From NCBI GenBank assembly GCA_016946835.1, contig JACVTC010000206.1, positions 1-17,500 on the forward strand: a DNA stretch of 17,500 bases. The letters are read 5' to 3'. The translations under genes and the position numbers were made by a program. Position 1 is the stretch's first letter. Each line of letters opens with the position of its first letter. This DNA is from Neocallimastix lanati (nom. inval.). Taxonomy: Eukaryota > Neocallimastigomycota > Neocallimastigomycetes > Neocallimastigales > Neocallimastigaceae. Positions 1-8,915 of the stretch are shown here, one piece after another. The notes under the pieces are model-generated. The model worked only from the letters and a program-made list of their open reading frames with translations. It was not told the DNA's origin and did not search any database.

Positions 1-661
1 GATAAGATTATTATTAATTCTTTTGAAAATGGATATTATGAAACGTTTATTGGTATTGTTAGATCTTTATTTTCAAATATTTTAAAGGAAATAAATATTT
101 ATATTTCGGAATAATTACAGGATGCTTAGGTTTAGAATTAAAAACCTTTTATTCAGGACTTAATAATATCCATGAACATACCCTTCTTTCTGATCATTTA
201 TTTTATGATTGTTATGGATTTACAGAAAGCGAGTTAAAAAAAATTTTATCCCATTTTGAAATTCCTTCAGAAGAAGAAAATAAAATTAAAAAAGATTATG
301 ATGGCTATTCTTGTGGTTATGGTAATCGTATTATTAAGAATTTGTATAATCCATATTCAATAATGAAATTTATTAGTAATAATAAAAAATAAGAAAGACG
401 ATCGTTTTATTTAAAAATTATTGGTTTAATTCTGAGAGTGATACCGTTCTAAATAAAATTATTAAAAAAAATGAATTTTCCTTTAAAAAAGATTTCCTAA
501 GTCTATTGTATGGTAATGTAATTATTGTAGAAATAAAAAAAAATATTAACGTTAAAAAAAATTATTTAAAAGATGAAGTATGGACGGTTTTATTACATTC
601 TGGATATATCACTCTATCCGATAAAGAGGGATATAAACAAAATATAAAAAGAAATGGATGA
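1..661 (+). pseudogene. AAA-ATPase-like domain (5'-truncated, frameshifted), N-terminal part of an AAA/PDDEXK_9 protein
   Basis: Conceptual translation across three frames gives the C-terminal half of an AAA-ATPase-like domain (PF09820 type). Frame 1 (1-84) reads ENGYYETFIGIVRSLFSN. Frame 3 (about 87-392) reads GNKYLYFGIITGCL, then FYSGLNNI, LLSDHLF, YGFTESEL, DYDGYSCGYG and LYNPYSIMKFI, which is the usual order in this family. A TAA at 390 interrupts it. Frame 1 resumes at 397-411 and frame 2 runs 413-661 (YWFNSESDTV, DEVWTVLLHSGYITL). One base appears lost near 84-87 (TTAAAGGA for TTAAAAGGA), with further shifts near 390-412 and 645-659. The Walker A region would lie left of the window. The protein normally continues into a PDDEXK_9 nuclease, which is the reading frame directly downstream. 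Domain assignment is from recalled family motifs; the frame breaks are seen directly. Sequencing error in A-runs is an alternative to true decay. Confidence 0.75.
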
Positions 662-1370
662 TCAAATAATTAAATTATTACTAGGTGAATCCAAATTAAA
701 TGAAAATGATGTAAATGAAGATTTAATTAAAAAATATAAAAATAATCAATCGAATAAGCACCTCGATAATAATATGTATTATATTAAAATTCCTAATAAT
801 GAAATTTTTAATTGTTTTATAGCAAAATTGAAAGAGAGTTTAAAAAATAAAATAAAGGATGATAACTATATAAATAATTTTATTAATGGCCTTTTTAATA
901 AAGACATAGATACAATAAATTCAAATTTAAATGATTATTTAACATGTTTAAGTCAATATCATCTGTTTGCCAATGAAAAAGAGTATGAAAATGTTTATCA
1001 AGTATTGTTAATGCAAATATTTATATTTTGTAAAATTTACGGCCTAAGTGCAGAAGAGAACAGTGGATTAGGTAGATATGACTTTGGTTTTCCTAATAGA
1101 AATAAAGAAAAAGAATACATTTTAATTGAGGTTAAAACATGTAAATCAGAAAATTGTGATGACAATTTACTTCATAAAGAATGTGAAAATGCTATAAATC
1201 AAATTATAGAAAAAAAATATAAAATGAAACATGAAAAGAATGGCTATTCAACATTTATAAATTATGGTATTGCCTTTTGGAAAAAAACTTGTAGAATTGA
1301 AATGAAAATAAATGATAATGAAATAGAAGATCCATCAAAAAAAAATTATAATAATGACAGTAATAATTAA
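654..1370 (+). CDS. PDDEXK_9 (DUF1703-type) nuclease domain, C-terminal part of the broken AAA/PDDEXK_9 gene
   Basis: An open frame of 238 codons with a clear PD-(D/E)XK nuclease fold of the PDDEXK_9 type (PF08011). YYIKIPNNEI (42-51) is the junction after the ATPase region. A helix (about 108-128, NEKEYENVYQVLLMQIF) is followed by SGLGRYD with putative catalytic Asp143, then LIEVK with Glu159 and Lys161. ECENAINQIIEKKY (176-189) carries the family Gln183, and YGIAFWKK (204-211) ends the domain. All expected catalytic positions are present, so the nuclease part is intact although the ATPase part upstream is frameshifted. The ATG at 654 is probably not the native start: the homologous protein continues from the upstream frame, which ends at TGA 659-661. 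Function is unproven. Such AAA/PDDEXK_9 proteins are very numerous in gut bacteria and anaerobic fungi, so horizontal origin is plausible. The last ~18 residues are Asn/Lys-rich and look like read-through into AT-rich DNA. Confidence 0.75.
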   Translation: MDDQIIKLLLGESKLNENDVNEDLIKKYKNNQSNKHLDNNMYYIKIPNNEIFNCFIAKLKESLKNKIKDDNYINNFINGLFNKDIDTINSNLNDYLTCLSQYHLFANEKEYENVYQVLLMQIFIFCKIYGLSAEENSGLGRYDFGFPNRNKEKEYILIEVKTCKSENCDDNLLHKECENAINQIIEKKYKMKHEKNGYSTFINYGIAFWKKTCRIEMKINDNEIEDPSKKNYNNDSNN

Positions 1371-1516
1371 TAATTATTTTTTATTTTTTATTTTTTTTTT
1401 TACTTTATTTTTTTTTTTTTTTAAAAAATTTCAAAAATTTAAATATTTTAATAATAATTATAAAAGAAATTGAACCTAGTTAAATATAAATTTTTATTTT
1501 TATATTTATGATAAAG

Positions 1517-1573
<57 letters not shown>
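1517..1573. repeat. Poly(A) tract, 57 bases
   Basis: Uninterrupted run of 57 A, about 150 bp downstream of the nuclease stop codon. It is the longest homopolymer in the window. It could be the scar of a poly(A)-tailed insertion, but I see no target-site duplication or coding remnant next to it, so slippage growth in AT-rich spacer is the simpler reading. Confidence 0.9.
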
Positions 1574-1575
<2 letters not shown>

Positions 1576-3685
1576 TATTTATTTTTATAATAAAAAGTAT
1601 TATTAAAAAAATATAATATATGAAATTTAAAAAGAATTAAAAAATAAAAATAAAAATAAAAAAAATAAAATAAAAAAATTGATATAAAAATTAATAAAAA
1701 GTAAAAAAATATAAATATATTTATATATAAATTTTTTTAAAAAAAAAAGAATTGTTTTTAAAAGCTTAATTATACAAAAAAAAATTTTTTTTTTATTTAT
1801 AAATACTTTTATTAGTATTATTTAAATTAATGATATACATTAATGTGAAATTATAAGTAATAATAAAGTAAAAGGTTAAAAAAAAAAAAAAAAAAAAAAA
1901 AAATAGAACATTAATAGAAATAATAGAAATAATAGAAATAAATAAATATTTTAATTTTTAAACATTAAAAGAAAATAAAAAAATATTTAATTATAAAAAT
2001 TTTATATAACGGTTATAAAGGTTACATTAAAATAATGAATGGAATAATTGAAAGAATTTTTTACCTTTTTAGTAGTTAAAAAAAAAAATTATAAAGAATT
2101 TTTTTTTTTTTTTTTTAAAGTTATTTTAATAAATTTTTTGATTTTATTTCCAGTTTTTTTTTTTTTTTTCAGTTTCTATTTTTTAACTTTTTTTTTTTTT
2201 TATATATATTATTTAAATATAATTTATTGTAAAAAGTAAATCAAAAAAATTTTTTAAATAGAATATTAATAAAATAAAAAATTAAAAAAAAAAAAAAATA
2301 TAGAAGTTTTAACAGATTAATATATTGATAATAATAATAATAATATATATATATATATTTTTTTTTAAATTTTTTTTTTTTTTTTGTTTGAAAATAAACT
2401 TGAGAATAATAAAATTTATATAAAAATTACAAAAAAAAAAAAAAATTATTTATTTTATAATTATGTTTTTAAATATTAGAAAAAAAAAAAAATTAATAGA
2501 GATAAAAAATTTTATTATTATAATTATATTATTATAAGATAAAAATTTTTGATAATAATTTTTATTATATAACGGTAATTCACATTTATTTATTTATTAT
2601 TATTTATATATATTTTGCGGTACAAAAAATTTTTTTATTTTTGTACTACAGTTTTTTTTGTTGATAACTCTAAATAATTATATTTTTTTTTTATATTTTT
2701 ATTTATTGTTATTAAAAAATTATTTTTTTTTATTTATATTAACTTATTAATAATATTCTTTTAAAATAGTTTTAATAATTATTTTAAAGTGCACTTTTTA
2801 AATATAATTCATTTTGTATTTATGCTGGTAAGAATAAATGCTCCAAAAACAATAAAATACAAAAAAATATAGTATTAATAATAAATTATATAATAAGCAA
2901 ATAAAAATATATATATATATATATAATAATAAAATGTTAAATTTTTAAATAAAAGTTTTTGCTTTTTTATTATCATAATTAAAATTTTGAATTTCGTCTA
3001 AACCAAAAATAGAGAAAATTAAATATTTAAATGAAAAATGGAAATTTGGGAATTTTATTTTGAGGAATATTTAAAGCGATAGATTTTCATTAGAAGAATG
3101 ATGAAAATCAGTGAATCAATAGATATATTAACGTTAATCATACTTATTGCATTTTTATTTTATTTTTTTTTTTTACAATTTTTATTATTTTATTTAGTTT
3201 TACCTTTTAAATTTATCTTTTTTTATTATATATTTTTTATTGAACATAAAAATGAATATAAAAGACAAAGGAAGAATATCACAAAATCATGTAAAGAAAG
3301 TAAATAAGTAAACAAACAAATAAAAAAGCTACTTCTGATATAATAAATTAAATATACCAATATTAATACCTTTAGTAATGTATATTTAATTATTTATTAG
3401 TATTAAGATTACAAATAATAACAATAATAGTAATAACTAAATAGTTTAATAAAATAAATATTATAACTTGGTTTACTAATTAAAAATAAAAAAATTAAAA
3501 TAAAATATTTATAATTGTTGTAAATTTATATAATATTTCTTATATTTAACTCACAGAAATAAAAATATTTAAACAACTTGTTGTTGAGAAATAAATTATA
3601 ATATTATAATCTAAAATATTTAAAAATTTTCTAATTAAAAAAATTTTAATCATATTTTTTAATATGATTAGTTTTAATAAATATG

Positions 3686-3724
3686 TTTTTTTTTTTTTTT
3701 TTTTTTTTTTATTTTTTTTTTTTT
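3686..3724. repeat. Poly(T) tract with one interrupting A
   Basis: A run of 25 T, one A, then 13 T, lying just after the hairpin at 3647-3670. Low-complexity spacer. Confidence 0.85.
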
Positions 3725-3984
3725 ATTATAATTTTATATTATTTATTATATATATATTAATGAATATAAAAATATATAAAATAAAAACTAATAATAATTG
3801 ATTGCTATTATTATCATATTTTTTATTTTATTATAATGAATGTATTATACAGTTTTTATCATAATTTATTTCTTTTTATTCATTAAAAATCTCTAAAATA
3901 TTAAATAATAAAAAAATTTATTAAATATATAATAAAATTAAATTTTGTAAATAATACATTATTAATGTATCATTTAATTTTATC

Positions 3985-4068
3985 TATTACTATTATTACT
4001 ACTAATACTATTTCTATTACTATTCCTAATTACTATTATTACTATTGTACAATTATTACTACTACCAC

Positions 4069-4097
<29 letters not shown>
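3985..4097. repeat. AT-rich trinucleotide microsatellite (TTA/CTA then ATA)
   Basis: Imperfect trinucleotide array: mixed TTA, CTA and CCA-type units, then about nine uninterrupted ATA units at the right end. No gene-like frame passes through it with recognisable flanks, so it is treated as a spacer microsatellite. Confidence 0.8.
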
Positions 4098-4100
<3 letters not shown>

Positions 4101-4442
4101 TTTTTTAATAAATCGTATATATTAAAATCATCTTTATTTTTATATATTTATTCTTACAATATTAACATGATTTATATAAATTATATGTATAACTATAATA
4201 TGAATAATATATATTTATATATATATATATATATTATTATTTTTATATTGTATAATTAAAAATTTTATATTACATACCTGTGAATTATATATGTCATAAT
4301 AATATGAAAATTATATAAAAATAGAAATAAATAAAATAATATAAATTTAGTAGTAGGATCAATTAAAGAAACATTGAATGATTATACAAGTTGAAAAAAA
4401 AAAAAAAAAAATTGTCTACAAGGAAAGTAGCTCAAAAATATT

Positions 4443-4582
4443 TTATTTTGATTTTTGTTTTTTTTCTTTTCTCTCTTGTACATCTAAATTAACTTTTTCA
4501 CAAACTTCTAATATGATATCTTCGTCCAAATCTAATTGTAAAGCTAAATCTTTGATTTTATAAGATTTATCTCCAACAAAAA
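4443..4582 (-). pseudogene. Frame-displaced conserved C-terminus of the Rpn-like gene
   Basis: Reading the minus strand one frame away from the main gene gives 45 further codons starting FVGDKSYKIKDLALQLDLDE, then VCEKVNLDVQERKEKK and a TAA at 4443-4445. The composition is ordered and amphipathic, unlike the CFCWR tail of the main frame. The frames join if the five-A run at 4578-4582 is read as four, so a single-base insertion (or a sequencing error, or programmed slippage) separates them. Similar tails follow the Gly/Lys-rich segment in related proteins as I recall them. This explains why the main frame ends abruptly. Confidence 0.6.
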
Positions 4583-5907
4583 CAATTTATTATTTCTAAT
4601 TCTTCTTCTGTAAATATTTCCTTATAATCATCTTTTATTTCTTTTAATTTTTCACCTTTTTTTAAACTTTTCATTAAATATTTTAATTCTATTTTTTTTT
4701 CACCTTCCTTTCTACCTTGTATTACACCTTCCTTTTTACCTTTTATTAAACCTTTTATTAAACCTTCATCATATTTCCCTTCCATTTTTGATTTTTCATC
4801 CATTATTTCTTTTTCTCTTTGTTCGTATAATTCTATAAAATCAGGATCAGCTTGTAAAAGAAATAATTGTTCTCTTGCATTAATAAATACTTCGGGTATA
4901 TCGTCTTGTTTAAAATATTCATCGTTAGGATCATTTAAAAAAAGGATCCATGAATAATTGTCAATCATTTTATTCCTATGTTTTACTGCATATTCTTTGT
5001 ATTTAGGTAACTCAATGAAATGAATATTTAATAAATCTTTAAAACCTTTTTCTTCATTTGTATTTTTATCTTTTAAAGTAAATTCCCAATGAGGAATAGT
5101 CATTTCCTCTTTCGTATTATTTAATAAATTAAAATTCAATATATTTATCATGACGACTTTAGGAATTTTTTTATATTTATTACCAAAAAGTAATGATGGA
5201 TAAATTATTTTAGAAGCATAAAAAAGTGTTCTTTTATACATTTCACGATCTTCATTAATTTGAATTTCAATGTTTATCCTTTCATCATCTTTTGTTGTTG
5301 CTTCCATATTTATCACACTATCATTTTCTTCCGGTTTAAATAAATCTGCCATATAATTTTTAAAATTATTTATTTCTTTTGTTGTTTCATTATTTTCAAT
5401 ATTAAAATATTTATTATTGTTTGTTTTATATTCTTTTAAAATATTATTTATTTGTTCTTTAATGTCTTCTCTTAAAGTAATATCTTCGATTTCTAATATT
5501 TTTTCTAATAGATTATTTACGTTTTCATTAAAACAATTGAGTAGATCATCTAATTTTAAATCTAAAAAATTTTGAAAATTATTATAAAATAAAACACTTT
5601 TAATATTAATATTGTTCATTTCATTATTATCATTATCATGAATATCCATTTTACTAGTTTTAGTGAAATATTTCGGTACCTTGGTACTAAGTCTTCCTCT
5701 TTTTTTCTTATTTGTTATTAATCCAATATTATCAACTTTTTCTACATTTAAATATTCTAAATCTACAATTTCATTATTTTTATTACGTCCCAATATTTGA
5801 TTTAAAAAATGGATTATAATTAATTCATTTCCTTCTATTCCAAATAAATTTTTAAAAGTAATATCATATATTGGTTTAATATGTACATTTATATTTCTTA
5901 TATCCAT
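4567..5907 (-). CDS. Rpn-family-like PD-(D/E)XK nuclease / putative transposase protein (PF12784 type)
   Basis: 446 codons, the largest open frame here. The N-terminus PIYDITFKNLFG (12-23) followed by LIIIHFLNQILG (29-40) is the family signature. The core strand pair is at 196-216: DSVINMEATT then INIEIQ, with Glu214 and Gln216 as the E-x-Q active-site element, then YKRTLFYASKI (224-234) with the family Arg. KKIPKVVMINIL and HFIELPKY follow. The C-terminus (about 370-405) has Gly/Lys-rich spaced repeats (EGLIKGLIKGKKEG) typical of this family. Odd points: the position normally Asp is Asn200 (codon 5308-5310), which would weaken metal binding. About 135 residues are inserted between strand 1 and the core, including KKKRGRLSTK (67-76), which looks like a nuclear signal or AT-hook core. 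The last residues are out of frame (see 4443-4582). The ATG at 5907 sits after an A-rich leader, starts the conserved N-terminus and is well supported. Relatives promote recombination or act in mobile elements; function here is unproven. Confidence 0.8.
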   Translation of the reverse strand: MDIRNINVHIKPIYDITFKNLFGIEGNELIIIHFLNQILGRNKNNEIVDLEYLNVEKVDNIGLITNKKKRGRLSTKVPKYFTKTSKMDIHDNDNNEMNNINIKSVLFYNNFQNFLDLKLDDLLNCFNENVNNLLEKILEIEDITLREDIKEQINNILKEYKTNNNKYFNIENNETTKEINNFKNYMADLFKPEENDSVINMEATTKDDERINIEIQINEDREMYKRTLFYASKIIYPSLLFGNKYKKIPKVVMINILNFNLLNNTKEEMTIPHWEFTLKDKNTNEEKGFKDLLNIHFIELPKYKEYAVKHRNKMIDNYSWILFLNDPNDEYFKQDDIPEVFINAREQLFLLQADPDFIELYEQREKEIMDEKSKMEGKYDEGLIKGLIKGKKEGVIQGRKEGEKKIELKYLMKSLKKGEKLKEIKDDYKEIFTEEELEIINCFCWR

Positions 5908-5940
5908 TTTTTTTTTTTTTTTCTTGATAAAAGGAAATCA

Positions 5941-5948
5941 CTTTTATA
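5941..5948 (-). promoter_or_regulatory. TATA-like box upstream of the Rpn-like gene
   Basis: TATAAAAG on the minus strand, 34-41 bases upstream of the ATG at 5907, with a poly(dA:dT) stretch at 5968-5984 behind it and an A-run directly before the start codon. If used, the leader would be only about 10 bases. In DNA this AT-rich a TATA match is weak evidence. Confidence 0.3.
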
Positions 5949-6085
5949 CAAATTATTATACATTATTTAAAAAAAAAAAAAAAATACAAATTTTTGCTAA
6001 TAAATATATTGTGTGAATAATTATAAAAAAAAAAAGTACTGAGGTGTGAAATATTAAAACTTTTTTTAGTTATTTTATGATAAAT

Positions 6086-6196
6086 AATGATATAAACCAA
6101 ATAGGTGTAAGCAAAACATATTTTGGAATATTTTGAATATTTATATATTCAGATATTCCAAATTTATATCTTATTATTAATAATAATTTATATTTA
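6086..6196 (+). repeat. Diverged copy of the hairpin-bearing dispersed repeat
   Basis: Starts AATGATATAAACCAAATAGG, then GTGTAAGC and ACATATTT, and ends near AAATTTATATCTTATTATTA. The same order of blocks is found at 6812-6905 and, inverted, at 7651-7740. Here the hairpin is imperfect: left arm CAAATAGGT, right arm ACATATTTT, which mispair at the base that is matched in the other two copies. Confidence 0.5.
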
Positions 6197-6231
6197 TTAT
6201 TTATATTTTATATTTATTATTTATTTTATAT

Positions 6232-6478
6232 TATTATTTATATTTTATCTTATTATTTATATTTTATATTATTATTTATATTTTATCTTATTATTTATAT
6301 TTTATATTATTATTTATATTTTATATTATTATTTATATTTTATCTTATTATTTATATTTTATATTATTATTTATATTTTATATAATTATTTATATTTTAT
6401 ATTATTATTTATATTTTATATTATTATTTATATTTTATATTATTATTTATATTTTATCTTATTATTTATATTTCATAA
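6232..6478. repeat. 19-bp tandem repeat array, about 13 copies
   Basis: Unit TATTATTTATATTTTATAT or TATTATTTATATTTTATCT, repeated head to tail with exact 19-bp spacing. The last two bases alternate irregularly between AT and CT, one unit starts AATT, and the last unit is degenerate. Because 19 is not a multiple of 3, three units make a 57-bp coding period, producing a spurious 120-codon frame of Tyr/Ile/Leu/Phe. Confidence 0.9.
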
Positions 6479-6811
6479 ATATTAAATTATAGTTTTTATT
6501 TTAAATTATTATTAAAGTTTATAATTATTAAGTTTATATAATTAATACAATAGTTTATATTATTGATATAGTATTCATATTAAAATATTATTATATTCTT
6601 ATTTATTATATTTATTTATAAGAAGATATAATTATATACTTTTCAATATAATTCATATTAATGTTTATTCTTGTTTATGTTTTTTTTGTTTTTCTTTTAG
6701 TTGAAATTAGTTATTGTCAATGATAAAATAATAATAAAATATTAATTAAAAATCATTCATAACTAAAAAATACACTTAATTAAATCAGCTACAGCATAAA
6801 GAATATCACGT

Positions 6812-7740
6812 TAATAATGATATAAAACAAATATGTGTAGCAACATATTTGTATATTTAATAATAATTATTAAATATTAAATTTATATCTTTTTGATAAT
6901 AATTATTTTATTTTATTTTATTTCAATATGTATTATTATAATTATAATAATTATAATACTTTATTTCATATAAAATTTATATAGTTCTATATATTAGAAT
7001 ATATAATTAATATATTACCTATTTCTTATAAATTAAATTATTTATATTAGAAATAGAAAACTCTCTTGTAAATTTTTAGGAATTAGAATTATTATTTTAA
7101 TTGTACGAATATTATAATTTTATTAATAAAATTTACTAAACTACCATTATTTAAAACCCACTGCTTATAAATTATTGCACATAAAAGTCCCGCATATCAA
7201 TAATTAATTCACGTGATATTATAAATGATATGCGTGACTTTTATGTGCTATCGTTTAATTATAATAATTAGAGTGATTATTGTTATTTAATTTATGATTA
7301 CTTTTCCTAAAATAATTAAAAAAAAACCTACTTCTAATTAATTTTTATTAGAAATTGGTTGCTATTAAGAAATTTAACATTTTTAATAAATATAAATTTA
7401 ATAGATATAAAATTAACATTTTAAACATAGAATATAAATTATATCTATAAGAATATAATATCTATATTTAAAAAATATATATTATATGTAAGAATATAAA
7501 ATAAATATAAAATAATACATAATAATATATTATATAATATTATATAATATAAATATATAATTCAATAGATGATAAAATAATATGTAATTTAATAGATATT
7601 ATAATAGTCATTATAATATAATAATGAATAATTAATATATTATAAAAATTATTATCAAAAAGATATAAAAATTTAATAATGATTATTAAATATATACAAA
7701 TAGGTTAACTACACCTATTTTATTTTAGATCAGAAATGAT
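6812..7740. mobile_element. Candidate non-autonomous DNA element with ~90-bp inverted terminal repeats
   Basis: The segment 6812-6905 and the reverse complement of 7651-7740 share, in order: AAAATA or AAACAAATA, the loop-forming GTGTAG, ATTTGTATATTTAATAAT, ATTATTAAAT, and TATATCTTTTTGATAATAATT. Each arm has a short hairpin near its outer end (6828-6851 and 7698-7720). Weaker similarity continues outward (AATAACTAAA near 6760 and reversed near 7795). The ~750 bases between show no coding frame and hold the palindrome 7177-7248. No clear target-site duplication was found, so this could be an old MITE-like element or a rearranged repeat pair. A decayed MULE lies 0.5 kb away, and whether it shares these ends was not established. 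Confidence 0.45.
7177..7248. repeat. Palindrome with 23-bp arms
   Basis: Left arm 7177-7199 (GCACATAAAAGTCCCGCATA then TCA) and right arm 7226-7248 are reverse complements at 22 of 23 positions (C versus A at one site). They are separated by a 26-base centre containing CACGTG. The arms are richer in G+C than the surroundings, so this is not a composition artefact. A diverged relative seems to lie at 7748-7805 (shared ATTCACRTGATAT, then GTG-CTTT and TGTGC). Confidence 0.8.
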
Positions 7741-8224
7741 ATATGGGGGAGGTTGCATTATGCCAATATTCACATGATATATATGTGTGTCTTTAGTTAT
7801 TTTGTGCTACATAATATTATTTTATTGTATTATTTTGTTATTTCAATTTTTAAATTAATTAATAAGTGAATAATTAAATAAATCATAGAATGGTTAGATT
7901 TTATGATTTTAATTCTTTTATTTTAAATGCTATTAATAAAAGAATTATATAAAAATATAAATGTTATTAAAATAATAAATGTTATTAAAAATATAAATTT
8001 TGTTAATAATGACTCTTTTATTTAAAAATTATTAAAAAAAAATAATAATTATAATGATAAAACTATTAATTATACATTGTATTTGAATATTTATTTAAAT
8101 TGTATAAATTTAATAAGCTTTATAAATTAAATTTTTTAATGACAGAATTCTGATGATTTCGTTTGGTCATTCCTCATTTCTTAGTTATTTATTATAAAGT
8201 AATATTTATGTTATATTATTAAAT

Positions 8225-8910
8225 CAGTTAAACAATCAAACCACAAATCAGTAGTATTATTTCTATCACATTTAGCATTAATTAACTCGGTTTCAATATT
8301 TTTGTAGCATTCAATTAAGACAGTGATTTCATTAGCTTTATTTATTGCTCTTTTTTTTTTTTTTATTTTCCAAATTCCTCTTATTTTTCTTTGATAATAA
8401 TAATATGATAAATGTTCAAGTTTATTTAATTTAATTCATAATAAAATGGCTTTGTTGGAACTAAATTATTTAAATAATTATTGAGTGATTCTGAGGCATT
8501 GTTTGTTATAGGTTCTATATTATTATAATAATTACAAATTTTCATATCATAACCAACTAAATATGTTTTATAAAAAATATTCTAAAAACTTTAAAAATTG
8601 ACAATAATTATTTTTAATGGATTTAATTTTAATTATAACATAAATATCAAATAGGTATAATGTATACAGGATTTATAAATGTTAATTTTAAAATAGATTT
8701 ATAATAAATATAAATATATTACTATCATTTTTTTACTTTATTATAGCCTATTTAATTTTTTTTTTAATTTCTAGTGATTTTTTATAATGCAAAATACAAT
8801 ATTTAATATTTGTATTAGGAAATATTGTTTTTTGCTGTTTTAGATATGTCCCTTTCAAAATCACAATTCAAAATTTTTTTTGGTTCAATTATAAACTATT
8901 ATTAATAAAA
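8225..8910 (-). pseudogene. MULE transposase, C-terminal half (frameshifted)
   Basis: Minus-strand translation in several frames gives, in family order: FIIEPKK and ILNCDFERDISKTAKN (about 8905-8840) with the second catalytic Asp in CDFE; PNTNIKYCILHYKKSLEI with the C...LHY element; FLEYF/FYKTYLVGYDMKICN; YYNNIEPITNNASESLNNYL followed by VPTKPFYYEL; LEHLSYYYYQRKIRGIWK; and finally ITVLIECYKNIETELINAKC with WFDCLTDL. This is the core and C-terminal region of a Mutator-like (MULE, DDE) transposase. At least five frameshifts or stops show it is dead. Its N-terminal half is absent upstream on this strand and appears instead on the plus strand at 8916-9603. Assignment rests on motif recognition from memory. 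Confidence 0.75.
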
Positions 8911-8915
8911 AAATA

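Larger units (their letters stand above)
1371..4442. other. Gene-free AT-rich spacer with homopolymers and small hairpins
   Basis: About 3 kb with no recognisable protein in any frame. It is dominated by A and T runs and short (TA)n and (TAA)n tracts. Two tidy small hairpins stand out: GTACAAAAA/TTTTTGTAC (2620-2628 with 2638-2646) and TAATCATAT/ATATGATTA (3647-3655 with 3662-3670). In such composition both may arise by chance. A pair TTTTGTATT (2812-2820) and AATACAAAA (2856-2864) brackets a slightly GC-richer segment. Short open frames at 2048-2239 and 3098-3307 encode only Phe/Leu/Ile/Tyr-rich low-complexity peptides and are not supported as genes. Confidence 0.7.
5950..8224. other. Gene-free AT-rich region with repeat families
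   Basis: No recognisable protein. It contains a 19-bp tandem array, three copies of a hairpin-bearing repeat (two direct, one inverted) and a 23-bp-arm palindrome, each listed separately. The open frame at 6123-6485 only translates the tandem array. The last ~400 bases (7810-8224) are plain AT-rich sequence. Confidence 0.65.

Noticed and set aside
1517-1573. Poly(A) tail of a LINE or processed pseudogene
   Set aside because: No coding remnant of that kind upstream beyond the nuclease gene and no target-site duplication seen.
2048-2239. 63-codon plus-strand open frame
   Set aside because: Almost only Phe/Leu/Ile/Lys from T and A runs, with no family signal.
3098-3307. 69-codon plus-strand frame with a hydrophobic middle like a membrane protein
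   Set aside because: The hydrophobic part comes from T-runs. Flanks and upstream show no protein-like composition; kept only as a remote possibility.
4378-4563. 61-codon plus-strand frame
   Set aside because: Antisense shadow of the displaced C-terminus of the Rpn-like gene.
6123-6485. 120-codon Tyr/Ile/Leu-rich plus-strand frame
   Set aside because: Translation of the 19-bp tandem array.
8139-8175. Possible C/D-box snoRNA or small inverted repeat around TGATGATTTCG with AATGAC/GTCATT ends
   Set aside because: No proper D box at the right spacing, and the ends pair over only six bases.
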